Counted from the first letter of the stretch, positions 19,645 to 28,531 are shown. The stretch is 64,000 nt of DNA from Halomonas maura (GCF_030409305.1 NZ_JAUFPQ010000012.1:1-64000); one strand, 5' to 3'. Notes: generated by a model not told the origin, from the letters alone. Numbers and translations are program-made.

Positions 19645-20274
19645 TCAGAAGCGGAAGCTGAGGCCGGCCATCACCACCAGCGGATCGATCTCGACGGTGC
19701 CCACCTCGTCGCCGTTCAGGCTGGCGTCGGCGTCGATGTCCAGGTACCAGGCGGCGGCGTTCAGCGCCCAGTGCTCGTCGATCAGCAGGTCGACGCCAAG
19801 CTGGGCGGCCACCCCCCAGGAATCGTCGAACTCGAGTTCCACGCCCGGTACGTCCACGTCCTCGTCGGAGAAGAGGGTGTAGTTGACGCCGAGGCCGGCG
19901 TAGGGCTGGACCCGGGCGCTGGTGCCGCCCAGCGGATAGTACTGCAGCGTCAGGCTCGGCGGCAGGTGGTCGGTGGATCCGCCGGTGACCCCCTCGACCT
20001 CGAAGTCGTGGTCGAAGGGTTCCGCGGCCAGCAGCTCCACGCCCAGCGTGTCGGTGAAGCGGTAGCCCAGGGTGAAGGCGAAGGCGCTGTCATCGTCGAC
20101 GTCGACCTCGGCGCCGCCGAGGATGTCGCCGTTGTCGCTCTTGGGCTCGACCTTGGCGACCCCGACCCGGGTATAGAGGTCGCCGGCGCCATAGGCCAGC
20201 ACTTGGGAACTGGCGGCGAGGGCGACGGTGCCGAGACCGGCGGCGAGCAGGACGGGCAGGGGGGACTTGGGCAT
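19645..20274 (-). CDS. ompW: OmpW family outer-membrane protein
   Basis: 209 residues with a signal peptide (about 1-27), then an eight-stranded beta-barrel pattern with YTRVGVAKVEPKSDNG, SLTLQYYPLGG, YAGLGVNYT and the C-terminal phenylalanine (VMAGLSFRF) needed for barrel insertion. OmpW/OprG barrels pass small hydrophobic molecules. It is a paralogue of the next gene. The promoter region carries ANR/FNR-like sites, listed separately. Confidence 0.9.
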   Translation of the reverse strand: MPKSPLPVLLAAGLGTVALAASSQVLAYGAGDLYTRVGVAKVEPKSDNGDILGGAEVDVDDDSAFAFTLGYRFTDTLGVELLAAEPFDHDFEVEGVTGGSTDHLPPSLTLQYYPLGGTSARVQPYAGLGVNYTLFSDEDVDVPGVELEFDDSWGVAAQLGVDLLIDEHWALNAAAWYLDIDADASLNGDEVGTVEIDPLVVMAGLSFRF

Positions 20275-20325
20275 GATGTGGCTCCTCTGTCATGCGTTCG
20301 GCGAGTGTCGCCGGAGATGAAGCAG

Positions 20326-20331
20326 AGTCTA
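20326..20331 (-). promoter_or_regulatory. Candidate -10 element of the ompW promoter
   Basis: On the minus strand these bases read TAGACT (4 of 6 matches to TATAAT). They lie where the -10 should be if the ANR-like site centred at 20360 sits at about -41.5, which puts the transcript start near 20319. Confidence 0.4.
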
Positions 20332-20353
20332 TCGGCCACTTCGCGGATCGAAC

Positions 20354-20367
20354 TTGATCCAGCGCAA
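20354..20367 (-). promoter_or_regulatory. ANR/FNR-like half-degenerate site
   Basis: On the minus strand this reads TTGCGCTGGATCAA: one perfect half-site and one degenerate half with the proper 4-nt spacer. It is placed as in a class II oxygen-regulated promoter of ompW. Confidence 0.45.
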
Positions 20368-20385
20368 GGCGGGTTGCCCCACCGC

Positions 20386-20399
20386 TTGATGATGATCAA
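20386..20399 (-). promoter_or_regulatory. Perfect ANR/FNR box upstream of ompW
   Basis: TTGATGATGATCAA is an exact match to TTGAT-N4-ATCAA. It lies 112 bp before the ompW start codon and 32 bp (about three helical turns) from the weaker site. ompW in E. coli and oprG in Pseudomonas are known to respond to FNR/ANR. Confidence 0.6.
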
Positions 20400-20431
20400 G
20401 AAAACGCCGCCGGGCACTGAGCCCGGCGGCG
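20400..20431 (-). terminator. Rho-independent terminator of the second ompW-like gene
   Basis: Perfect 11-bp stem (20405-20415 with 20421-20431) followed on the minus strand by TTTTC. It is 16 nt past the stop codon of the gene at 20448. Confidence 0.8.
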
Positions 20432-20447
20432 TCCAGGGCAGGGGGCA

Positions 20448-21056
20448 TCAGAAGCGGAAGGTCACGCCGCCGCCCACGGTCATCGGATCGATCTCGGCCT
20501 CGCCGGCATCGTTGCCGTTGACCTCCACGTCGGCGTCGACGTCGGCATAGTTGGCGAAGGCCCCGACCAGCAGATAGTCGGTGACCGCGAAGTCCACGCC
20601 CACCTGGGCGGCGGCACCGTAGGACTCATCGATGTCGAGGCCCGAGGCGGTCTCGTCATTGAAGTAGGTGTAGTTCAGCCCGGCCCCGGCGTAGGGCTGT
20701 ACCCGGGAGTCGGTGCCACCCAGCGGGTAGTAGTTGAGCATCAGGTTGACCGGGCGACGGTCGACCGAGCCGGCGTCCATACCGCTCACGGTGAGGTCGT
20801 GCTCGATGTCCTGGGAGCCGTTGAGCTCCACGCCCAGCTGGTCGTGGAACTGGTAGCCCAGCCCGTACGTGAAGCCACGCTCGTCGGAGATGTCCAGGTC
20901 GCCACCGGCCGCCTGGCCGTTGTCATCCTCGACCTCGCTCTTGGCGACGCCGCCGCGCACATAGACGTCGCCGGCCTGATAGGCCATGGCGGTCTGGGTG
21001 GCGATGATGCCGGCCGTGGCGAGGGCGGCGGCGGAGATAAGACGCGTCGTGTTCAT
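20448..21056 (-). CDS. OmpW family outer-membrane protein, second paralogue
   Basis: 202 residues from the ATG at 21056, which is preceded by GGGAGGA. Signal peptide about 1-26 (ending TAMA). The barrel shares the blocks YVRGGVAKSE, MLNYYPLGGTDSRVQPYAGAGLNYTYF-like segments and the terminal GGGVTFRF with the downstream paralogue. The two genes look like an old tandem duplication, each with its own transcription signals. No ANR box is visible before this copy. Confidence 0.86.
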   Translation of the reverse strand: MNTTRLISAAALATAGIIATQTAMAYQAGDVYVRGGVAKSEVEDDNGQAAGGDLDISDERGFTYGLGYQFHDQLGVELNGSQDIEHDLTVSGMDAGSVDRRPVNLMLNYYPLGGTDSRVQPYAGAGLNYTYFNDETASGLDIDESYGAAAQVGVDFAVTDYLLVGAFANYADVDADVEVNGNDAGEAEIDPMTVGGGVTFRF

Positions 21057-21331
21057 GAGAATCCTCCCTGTGTCTTCCAGGGTGGCGACGCCGAGGGATT
21101 CGGCGCCGTCCCACCAGTGATTGCGATCATAACGAACAGTGTTTCTAAACGTCTTGTAGAATTTTTCTATGGCCTGCATAGGGGTAGATACGCATTTTTC
21201 ATGGGAGGCTGGCGTTGGCGGGGTTGGTGATCGAAGGTTTTGTACAGTATTTTCACATTTTCTGCACGGTCCTCGCCGGCCGGCCGGGTTTCGGCTTCAC
21301 TTAGGGGGGAACGACGCGAGCGGAGCCTTTC
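21057..21331. other. Intergenic region between the second ompW-like gene and a membrane ORF
   Basis: About 275 bp, AT-richer near 21121-21260 (divergent promoters expected). I see no gene or strong operator in it. Confidence 0.4.
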
Positions 21332-21640
21332 ATGAGCGGCAGGACTCTCTTCGCCGGGCCACGCCCCGGCCTGCTGGAACGCCCCCTGACCCTGCTGCTG
21401 CTGGCGGCGGGGATCGCCATCTGGTTGTTGCTGCGACCCGAGCCCCTCCAGGCCCTGCCGCCGGCCTGGCGCTGGCCGCTGGTCGGCCTCGGGGCCTGGG
21501 CCCTGGGGAGCGCCTTCGTTCGCCCGCTGACGCTCGAGGTCGGCGAGGGCTGGCTGTGGCGGCAGGCCGGGGCACGCTGGAGTCGCCTGGCGCTGTGGGG
21601 ATTCGCGCTGGTGGTGGCGGGGCTCGGCATCCGGGGCTGA
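21332..21640 (+). CDS. Small inner-membrane protein of unknown function
   Basis: 102 residues, not recognised. Hydrophobic segments lie at about 17-34 and 83-100, with weaker ones at about 45-62, suggesting a small integral membrane protein. The ATG follows CGGAG by about 6 nt. A terminator hairpin follows the stop, which supports an independent gene. Confidence 0.6.
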   Translation: MSGRTLFAGPRPGLLERPLTLLLLAAGIAIWLLLRPEPLQALPPAWRWPLVGLGAWALGSAFVRPLTLEVGEGWLWRQAGARWSRLALWGFALVVAGLGIRG

Positions 21641-21654
21641 GGCCGGACACAGCA

Positions 21655-21674
21655 AAGCCGCCCGCAGGCGGCTT
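21655..21674 (+). terminator. Terminator hairpin after the small membrane gene
   Basis: AAGCCGCC and GGCGGCTT arms close a CGCA loop, followed by TTGTC. It begins 14 nt after the stop codon of the preceding gene. Confidence 0.6.
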
Positions 21675-21871
21675 GTCTCGTCGAGACTCGGTCAGCGGAT
21701 GATGAGGCTTGCTTGGGAGCGTCGAACGTAGCCGCTACCCGGCAGGCTCACCAGTTGCCCGCGGCACAGGCCGGATGGCGATTAGGCTGCAGCGTGTGAC
21801 GAGTGTGGGCGGTACGCTGGTCATGGTGGCGGCCATACCGATTCGCCTGGCCGTGTATCCGCAGTCATGAA

Positions 21872-21895
21872 ACAGGGCTCCCGCAGGAGCCCTGT
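21872..21895 (-). terminator. Terminator of the put operon
   Basis: Perfect 10-bp stem with a 4-nt loop; on the minus strand it is followed by TTTC. It lies 30 nt beyond the putP stop codon. Confidence 0.7.
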
Positions 21896-21925
21896 CGCTG
21901 CTCTGAGTGCGTTACGCGCGCTCGT

Positions 21926-23416
21926 TCAGCGAGAGATTTGCTGATATTCACCGGCATCGGCAGTAACACTGCTCACCACCAGGATGGCAATGAAGGAAGC
22001 GACGAAGCCAGGAATGATCTCGTACACACCGGGACCACCCATGAACTCTCCGTTCCAGCCCAGTGAAATCCAGATCATGACGGTGACGGCACCCACAACC
22101 ATGCCCGCGATGGCGCCAGCGCCGTTCGTGCGCGACCACATCAGCGACAGGATGATCAGCGGGCCGAACGCCGCACCAAAGCCTGCCCAGGCGTTACTGA
22201 CCAGCGCCAGAACCTGAGAGTCCGGATCGGACGCAATGAAGGCTGCAACCACACCAACCAGAACGACACAAATCCGGCCTACGCCGACGGTCTCCTTTTC
22301 CGTAGCCTCTTTACGCAGGAACAGGCGGTAGAAGTCCTCGGTCAGTGATGAAGACGACACCAGAAGCTGACTGGAAATGGTGCTCATGATCGCCGCGAGC
22401 AGTGCCGCATAGAGGAAACCGGTGATCAGCGGATGGAAGAGCAGATCCGCCAGGATGATGAAGATCGTTTCCGGATCCTGGACATCCATGCCATTGCGGA
22501 TCGCATAGGCCCGGCCGAACACCCCCAGAGAGATCGCACCGATCAGGGAGATGAGCATCCAGCTCATGCCGATGTTACGGGCAACAGGAACATCCTTCAG
22601 AGTCCGGATGGCCATGAAGCGCACGATGATGTGCGGCTGCCCGAAATAACCCAGCCCCCAGGTCACTGCAGATAGCCAGCCGATAAAGGTCAGCCCCTCC
22701 GTCCACGAGAGTAGCGTGGGATCGACTTCATTCAGGGTCTGTGACGCCTGGCCGAATCCGCCGCCACCTTCGCCAAAGAGCACGACCGCCGGCATGATCA
22801 CCAGGGCCAGCATCATGATGCAGCCTTGCACGAAGTCCGTCATGCTCACGGCCAGGAAGCCGCCGACCACCGTATAGGCGAGTACCACGCCCAGCGTGAT
22901 GACGACGCCCGCAGCGTAGTCGCTCAGGCCAGCAATGTTGATAACCCCGGAAAACGCGCTTTCGAACAACTTGCCGCCTGCCACCAGGCCTGACGCCGTG
23001 TAAACCGCGAAAAAGACGACGATGACGATAGCGGATACCGTTCGCAGCGACATCGCCCGCGTCGGGAAGCGGTTTGCCAGGAATTCCGGAATGGTTATCG
23101 CATTACCATAGTGAACCGTCTGTTCGCGAAGGCGTGGTGCGACCAGCGTCCAGTTGAAGAACGCACCCACGAGCAGACCGATACCGATCCAGGCCTGACC
23201 CAAGCCAGATACGAACAGTGCCCCGGGCAAACCCAGCAGCAACCAGCCGCTCATGTCCGAAGCACCCGCCGACAGGGCCGCCACTTGTGGACTGAGAGCG
23301 CGGCCACCCAGCATGTAATCCTCAGACGTAGAGGTAGATTTGCGCATGGCATAAAAGCCGATGGCGATCATGAGCGCAAAGTAAGCAATAAGACTGATCC
23401 AGACACCAATAGCCAT
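21926..23416 (-). CDS. putP: Sodium/proline symporter PutP
   Basis: Inner-membrane Na+/proline symporter of 496 residues with about 13 membrane segments, typical of the SSF family. Key blocks are ALSAGASDMSGWLLLGLPGA near residues 49-68 and the sodium-site region AIMSTISSQLLVSSSSLTEDF. The ATG at 23416 has AAAGGAGA upstream. Sampled lines of this gene are about 53-62% GC, while sampled putA lines reach above 70%. It may therefore have been acquired separately or be under different codon pressure. It serves proline uptake for PutA and as an osmolyte. Confidence 0.95.
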   Translation of the reverse strand: MAIGVWISLIAYFALMIAIGFYAMRKSTSTSEDYMLGGRALSPQVAALSAGASDMSGWLLLGLPGALFVSGLGQAWIGIGLLVGAFFNWTLVAPRLREQTVHYGNAITIPEFLANRFPTRAMSLRTVSAIVIVVFFAVYTASGLVAGGKLFESAFSGVINIAGLSDYAAGVVITLGVVLAYTVVGGFLAVSMTDFVQGCIMMLALVIMPAVVLFGEGGGGFGQASQTLNEVDPTLLSWTEGLTFIGWLSAVTWGLGYFGQPHIIVRFMAIRTLKDVPVARNIGMSWMLISLIGAISLGVFGRAYAIRNGMDVQDPETIFIILADLLFHPLITGFLYAALLAAIMSTISSQLLVSSSSLTEDFYRLFLRKEATEKETVGVGRICVVLVGVVAAFIASDPDSQVLALVSNAWAGFGAAFGPLIILSLMWSRTNGAGAIAGMVVGAVTVMIWISLGWNGEFMGGPGVYEIIPGFVASFIAILVVSSVTADAGEYQQISR

Positions 23417-23431
23417 GAGAACGTCTCCTTT

Positions 23432-23554
23432 TTATTCGGCCGGCTGTAGAACCGGCGTGTTGTTGGTACGCATGCCGGCCATCGTGTCCCTGGGTGGCAT
23501 CACGATCCGGGAGAGCGGGAACGTCGAGTCCGTATTGGCGTGGTTTTCCATCAT
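23432..23554 (-). CDS. Candidate 40-residue small protein between putA and putP
   Basis: A short frame starting MMENHANTDSTFPL and ending PVLQPAE. An AAGGA sequence lies 8 nt before the first ATG, and the TAA stop directly abuts the AAAGGAGA ribosome site of putP. The peptide is polar with four extra methionines and no membrane segment, and I do not recognise it. The placement suggests either a real small protein or a leader peptide coupling translation into putP. Confidence 0.45.
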   Translation of the reverse strand: MMENHANTDSTFPLSRIVMPPRDTMAGMRTNNTPVLQPAE

Positions 23555-23597
23555 GGGAAGCTTCCTTCAGTTTGTTGTCGTTGACGACGAGTGGGGC

Positions 23598-26500
23598 TCA
23601 CTCGTCTCCCAGCGCGAGCAGTGACGCGTTGCCACCCAGGGCGGCGGTGTTGACGGTCACCGTCTTTTCCGTGGCAAACCGCAGCAGGTAGTTCGGGCCT
23701 CCCGCCTTGGGACCCGTGCCGGAGAGGCCCTGGCCACCGAAGGGCTGGACCCCGACGACTGCCCCGATGATATTGCGGTTCACGTAGACGTTACCAACGC
23801 GGACTTTCTTCGCGATTTCATCGGCGAAGGATTCGTTGCGGCTGTGCACGCCGAAGGTCAGCCCGTAGCCGCGACCGTTGATCGAGGCGATCACCTTGTC
23901 GATCTCGCTGGCATGGTAGCGCACGATATGCAGGATCGGACCGAACTGCTCCCGCTCCAGGGCATCGATGCCATCGATCTGGAACGCCGCCGGGGCGATG
24001 AAGGTGCCGTTGCCGGTATGGGCCGGGTCGAGTCGGGTCTCGGCCAGCAGGCGGCCCTCGCCCTTGAGCCTGTCGATATGCGCCTGGAGGTTCCGGCGGG
24101 CATCCTCGTCGATGACCGGGCCCACGTCGGTGCCCAGATCGCGGGGATCGCCGACGCGCAGCTCCGCCATGGCACCCTCGAGGATCTCGATGACCCGGTC
24201 GGCCACATCGTCCTGGAGGTAGAGCACGCGCAGCGCCGAGCAGCGCTGGCCGGCACTCTGGAAGGCCGACTGGATGACGTCGGCCACCACCTGTTCGGGC
24301 AGGGCGGTGGAGTCGACGATCATGGCGTTCATGCCGCCGGTCTCGGCCACCAGGGTCGGCAGGGGCGCATTCTCGCGGCCGGCCAGGGCGCGGTTGATGA
24401 TCTGGGCGGTGTCGGTGCCGCCGGTGAACACCACGCCGGTGATGCGCGGATCGCGGGTCAGCACGCTACCCACGGTGGGGCCGTCGCCGGGCAGCAGCTG
24501 GACCACGTCCCGCGGCATGCCGGCCTCGTGCAGCAGCTCGATGACGCGGTGGGCGACGATCGAGGTCTGCTCGGCGGGCTTGGCCAGCACGGTGTTGCCG
24601 GCCACTGCGGTGGCCACCACCTGACCGCAGAAGATCGCCACCGGGAAGTTCCAGGGGCTGATCGCCGCGAACACGCCCTTGCCACCCATCATCAGGTCGT
24701 TGGACTCGCCGGTGGGCCCCGGCAGGCGGGTCGGCTCGGCGAACAGCTCCTCCGCGCGCATCGCATAGTAGCGGCAGAAGTCCACCGCTTCCTTGATCTC
24801 GTCGACGCCGTCGGTGAGCAGCTTGCCACCCTCGCGGGAACACAGCGTCATCAGCTCCGCCATGTGCTCCTCCATCAGGTCGCCGAAGCGACGCAGGATG
24901 GCGGCGCGCTCGGCCACGGGGGTGTCATCCCAGCGCGGGAAGGCCGCCCAGGCGGCGTCCACGGCCTTCTCGGCCTGGTCCTTGCTGGTCCACAGCACCG
25001 TGCCGACCTGCTGGCGGCGGTCATAGGGGCTGGTGACCTCGTGGACCATGGCCGGCTCGGTGGCCACCTCGAAGGCCAGCAGCGGACGGGCCTCGTAGCG
25101 CTTGTCCATGTGCCGGGCCATGGCATCCATCAACGGCTGGTACTGGCTGCGGATGTTCAGGTTCACGCCCCGGGAGTTCCGGCGTCTCGGCCCGAAGATG
25201 TCCCGGGGCAGGGGGATCCGGTTGTTGGCCAGGGTCGCGTACTGGCGCAGCGTCTCCACCGGGTGCACACACAGCGACTCCACCGGCACCTTGGGGTCCA
25301 CCAGCTGGTGGACGAACGAGGAGTTGGCGCCGTTCTCCAGCAGCCGGCGGACCAGGTAAGGCAGCAGGTCCTTGTGGGCCCCCACCGGGGCATAGATGCG
25401 GCAGTAGGTCCCTTCGGGGGCGCGCTTCAGGGCCGCGTCATAGAGGGCCTCGCCCATGCCGTGCAGGCGCTGGAACTCGAACGGGCGCTGTGCCGCGTTG
25501 GCCTGCTCCAGGATGGTGCTGATGGTGTGGGCGTTGTGGGTGGCGAACTGCGGGAAGATCCGCCCGCGGGTGGCATCGGACAGCAGGAAACGCGCGCAGA
25601 CCAGGTAGGCCACGTCGGTGGAGGCCTTGCGGGTATAGACCGGATAGCCGTCGACGCCAAGCTGCTGCGACTCCTTGATCTCGGTGTCCCAGTAGGCGCC
25701 CTTGACCAGGCGCATCGGGATCACGTCGCCCTGGCGCTCGGCCAGACGGTTGAGGTAGTGCAGCACCGGCAGGGCACGCTTGGCATAGGCCTGGACCACC
25801 AGGCCGAACTGGCCCCAGCCGCGGCAGGTATCGCTCTCGTAGACGGCGCGAAACACCTCCAGCGACAGCTCCAGGCGATCGACCTCCTCGGCGTCGATGG
25901 TCACCGCGACGCCCAGCCGGCGGGCCAGGCCGGCCAGCTCGCGTACGCTGCCGACCAGCTCCTCGAGGACCTGCTCGCGGCGGCCGAACTCGTAGCGCGG
26001 ATGCAGCGCGGAGAGCTTGATCGAGATCGACGGGGCCGGCGTCCTGTCGGACAGCGAGCGGCTGGTCTTGCCGACCCGCTCGATGGCCCGGGCATAGTCC
26101 TCGAAATAGCGCTGGGCGTCGGTGCGGGTCCGCGCCGCCTCGCCGAGCATGTCGTAGGAATAGGTATAGCCCTTGTCGAACAAGGGCCTGGAGCGCTTGA
26201 GGGCCTCGTCGATGTCACGGCCCAGCACGAACTGCTTGCCCATGACCTTCATGGCCTCATACATGGCGCGGCGGATCACCGGCTCGCCCAGGCGATTGAC
26301 CATCTTGTTGATGAAGCTCGAGGGCTTGCCTTCCCGCGGCCGGTCCAGGGTCACCACGCGGCCGGTCATCAGCAGGCCCCAGGTGGAGGCGTTGACCATC
26401 CAGGACTCGCTGCGGCCCAGATGGGCCTTCCAGTCGGCCGGACCGAGCTTGTCCTCGATCAGGGCGTCGGCGGTGGCCTTGTCGGGAATGCGCAGCATGG

Positions 26501-26789
26501 CCTCGGCCAGGCACATCAGCATCAGGCCTTCATGGGTATCCAGGCTGTATTGCTGGAGGAGTTCGTCGATGGTGTCCACCGCCGTGTCCATCTCGCGGAT
26601 CTCGCGAACCAGTTCGGCGGTCTTGTCGGCGATCCGCGTGAAGTCCTGCCGGTCGGCATCGAGGGTCTTGATCAGTTCCTCGACGAAGGCATTCTCGTCG
26701 ACGGCATAGTGATCGCTGATCCGTGCGAACAGGGTGTCGAGATCCTGACGCCAGGTGGCGTCGTCCAGCATGTTGTTGGCATCGAGCAT
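23598..26789 (-). CDS. putA: Bifunctional proline dehydrogenase / delta-1-pyrroline-5-carboxylate dehydrogenase PutA
   Basis: Oxidises proline to glutamate in two steps at the inner face of the membrane. 1063 residues from the ATG at 26789 (MLDANNMLDD). The flavin-dependent proline dehydrogenase domain spans about 170-480 (EEVDRLELS, RLVKGAYWDTEIK, YTRKASTDVAYL). The NAD-dependent aldehyde dehydrogenase spans about 560-1030 (ISPWNFPVAIF, catalytic Cys in SAGQRCSALR, QPFGGQGLSGTGPKAGG). The N-terminus is too short for the DNA-binding ribbon-helix-helix of E. coli PutA, so this PutA should not repress its own operon. The AraC gene upstream fits that. Confidence 0.95.
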   Translation of the reverse strand: MLDANNMLDDATWRQDLDTLFARISDHYAVDENAFVEELIKTLDADRQDFTRIADKTAELVREIREMDTAVDTIDELLQQYSLDTHEGLMLMCLAEAMLRIPDKATADALIEDKLGPADWKAHLGRSESWMVNASTWGLLMTGRVVTLDRPREGKPSSFINKMVNRLGEPVIRRAMYEAMKVMGKQFVLGRDIDEALKRSRPLFDKGYTYSYDMLGEAARTRTDAQRYFEDYARAIERVGKTSRSLSDRTPAPSISIKLSALHPRYEFGRREQVLEELVGSVRELAGLARRLGVAVTIDAEEVDRLELSLEVFRAVYESDTCRGWGQFGLVVQAYAKRALPVLHYLNRLAERQGDVIPMRLVKGAYWDTEIKESQQLGVDGYPVYTRKASTDVAYLVCARFLLSDATRGRIFPQFATHNAHTISTILEQANAAQRPFEFQRLHGMGEALYDAALKRAPEGTYCRIYAPVGAHKDLLPYLVRRLLENGANSSFVHQLVDPKVPVESLCVHPVETLRQYATLANNRIPLPRDIFGPRRRNSRGVNLNIRSQYQPLMDAMARHMDKRYEARPLLAFEVATEPAMVHEVTSPYDRRQQVGTVLWTSKDQAEKAVDAAWAAFPRWDDTPVAERAAILRRFGDLMEEHMAELMTLCSREGGKLLTDGVDEIKEAVDFCRYYAMRAEELFAEPTRLPGPTGESNDLMMGGKGVFAAISPWNFPVAIFCGQVVATAVAGNTVLAKPAEQTSIVAHRVIELLHEAGMPRDVVQLLPGDGPTVGSVLTRDPRITGVVFTGGTDTAQIINRALAGRENAPLPTLVAETGGMNAMIVDSTALPEQVVADVIQSAFQSAGQRCSALRVLYLQDDVADRVIEILEGAMAELRVGDPRDLGTDVGPVIDEDARRNLQAHIDRLKGEGRLLAETRLDPAHTGNGTFIAPAAFQIDGIDALEREQFGPILHIVRYHASEIDKVIASINGRGYGLTFGVHSRNESFADEIAKKVRVGNVYVNRNIIGAVVGVQPFGGQGLSGTGPKAGGPNYLLRFATEKTVTVNTAALGGNASLLALGDE

Positions 26790-26974
26790 GAAAATCCCCG
26801 CTAAAGGCCCGTCGTCACAGGGTAGAGTCCCGGTCGCCGGCGCAGGGCCGCCGCGCACCGAGGGCATCCTTTGAGGTTAGGGCCCATCATTAGATTCTGC
26901 TTGTCGAATTCCCGGAGGGATTTGTCGATTTCGCGGAACTTGGTCCGGCGCCGGAACTCTCCTGCGACCTTGGT

Positions 26975-27775
26975 CTAGCTGCGGGGCGCGGGCGAGGACA
27001 GTCGCTGCCGGCCATGGCGGCGCAGCTGGCTGGGTGGCTGGCCGAAGGCGCGGCGGAAGGCGCGGGACAGGGCACTCTGGTTGGTGAACCCGGTCAGGGC
27101 GGCAATCTCGGAGAGCGGCAGCTGGCTCTCGTGCAACAGGCGACGCGAGGCCTCGAGGCGACGCCGCATCACGTACTGCCAGGGCGAGAGGCCGGTCTGG
27201 TCACGGAAGCGTTCGGTGAAGTGGGCCTCGCTGAGGCAGGCCTCCGCGGCCAGGTCGGCGACCCGCAGGTGGCCGCCGAGGTGGTGGTCGATGAACCGAT
27301 CCAGCGCCGCCAGGTCGAGATGCCGCCCCCGGCTGGGGGGCTCGCCGGCCAGCCGGGCATGCAGCGACCCCAGCAGGGTCGAGGCCAGCCGCTCCTGCTG
27401 GATGGTGGGCAGGGGGCCCTGCTGCGACATCAGCCGCAGCTCGTGCAGCAGGAAGTCCAGGTAGCGCTCCAGGGGATCGTCCAGGGCGAAGAAACGCGGC
27501 GCGTCGAACAGCCGTGCCAGTTCATGATGGTGACCGGTCAGCGACAGGGCGTCCCGGGGCAGGTCGAGGATCAACTGACGGTTGTCGCCCGTGCCGGCAT
27601 AGTAGTGGATGTGGTCGGCCGGCACGATACAGCCGGAGAGCGCCGAGATGGAGCCGCCCAGCCCCTCGATCTCGAACTCGGCCTGACCACGCAGGCCGAT
27701 CACGATCTGGTGGAAGTCGTGGGCATGGTGGTGGATGGCGGTGTCGAGGGGAATCTGGCGGATGGCGCTGGACAT
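26975..27775 (-). CDS. AraC-family regulator, probable activator of the put genes (PruR-like)
   Basis: 266 residues. The N-terminal cupin-like half starts MSSAIRQIPLDTAIHHHAHDFHQIV. The C-terminal AraC domain has two helix-turn-helix units (LRVADLAAEACLSEAHFTERF and SEIAALTGFTNQSALSRAFR). GGAGG lies 6 nt before the ATG at 27775; an adjacent ATG at 27778 is the alternative. It is in the same orientation and 185 bp upstream of putA. In Pseudomonas, the AraC protein PruR activates putA and putP, and PutA there also lacks self-repression. Confidence 0.82.
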   Translation of the reverse strand: MSSAIRQIPLDTAIHHHAHDFHQIVIGLRGQAEFEIEGLGGSISALSGCIVPADHIHYYAGTGDNRQLILDLPRDALSLTGHHHELARLFDAPRFFALDDPLERYLDFLLHELRLMSQQGPLPTIQQERLASTLLGSLHARLAGEPPSRGRHLDLAALDRFIDHHLGGHLRVADLAAEACLSEAHFTERFRDQTGLSPWQYVMRRRLEASRRLLHESQLPLSEIAALTGFTNQSALSRAFRRAFGQPPSQLRRHGRQRLSSPAPRS

Positions 27776-27838
27776 CATCGGCCTCCGGCATCGAGGGTCA
27801 GGGCATGACGCCCAGTCTACCGGAACCGGCGTCAACGC

Positions 27839-28210
27839 TCACGGGTCGGCTTGACGGCGTCGAAGTTGAGTGCGGGCGGCGAGGTGATCGCGCAGCGCGG
27901 CCAGCTCGGCCTGGCCCTCGGCATCCAGCAGCGGCTTGCCACGGGCGACCCGGCCATGCCGGCCGTGCTCCTCCATCAGCCGCTGGGCGCGGCGCCGGAC
28001 GCCCTCCAGGTAGTCGTCGTGGCGCACCGGGTAGCCGACGATGGTATTCCACTCGGTCTCGCCGACCCGGCTGTCCAGGGCCTTGTCGAATACCTCGAGG
28101 AGGTGCTCAGGCTCGGTGCGGTAGCGGGGCGTGCGCGACAGCATCAGGATGGCGACCATGCCGCCGAAGATGATCAGGCAGACGAGAAAGACGGTCAGGA
28201 ACAGGGCCAT
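27839..28210 (-). CDS. Membrane-anchored protein of unknown function
   Basis: 123 residues. One N-terminal membrane helix (about 3-23, FLTVFLVCLIIFGGMVAIL) is followed by a soluble charged domain with TEWNTIVGYPVRHDDYLEG and a basic end. I do not recognise a named family. It lies between a tRNA and the AraC gene, on the same strand as both. Confidence 0.65.
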   Translation of the reverse strand: MALFLTVFLVCLIIFGGMVAILMLSRTPRYRTEPEHLLEVFDKALDSRVGETEWNTIVGYPVRHDDYLEGVRRRAQRLMEEHGRHGRVARGKPLLDAEGQAELAALRDHLAARTQLRRRQADP

Positions 28211-28269
28211 GGAGCGCTCGGGAAGTAGGGCGGTGGACTGGCCGGATGCGCCGAGGGCGAGAGGGGAGC

Positions 28270-28343
28270 TGGAGCGGGTGAAGGGAATCGAACCCTCGTC
28301 TTAAGCTTGGGAAGCTTCTGCTCTACCATTGAGCTACACCCGC
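28270..28343 (-). tRNA. tRNA-Gly (anticodon CCC)
   Basis: A cloverleaf is readable on the minus strand: acceptor GCGGGTG pairing with CACCCGC, D-arm AGCTCAATGGTAGAGC, anticodon loop TTCCCAA with anticodon CCC, and T-arm GAGGGTTCGATTCCCTT. The 3' CCA is encoded. The outer anticodon-stem pair (27-43) is a G-A mismatch. It closely resembles E. coli glyU. Confidence 0.95.
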
Positions 28344-28531
28344 GAGGTTTCCCAGTATATCCAGAGAGTTAATGATTACAACCCCGAGCGTGCCGGGGCA
28401 TCGGACGTACAACGTGAAAAAATTTCCTCGGCGTGACGAACTTTCCTTGCCAACACTGTCAGAACAGGTGCAGGCAACAGCGCGATGGCAGTCGCTAACA
28501 CTGTTGTTCTGGCTTGCATATTCGATCCTTT

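Noticed and set aside
23844..26804. 986-codon open frame on the plus strand opposite putA
   Set aside because: putA is unmistakable on the other strand; the frame is a high-GC shadow with no recognisable domain.
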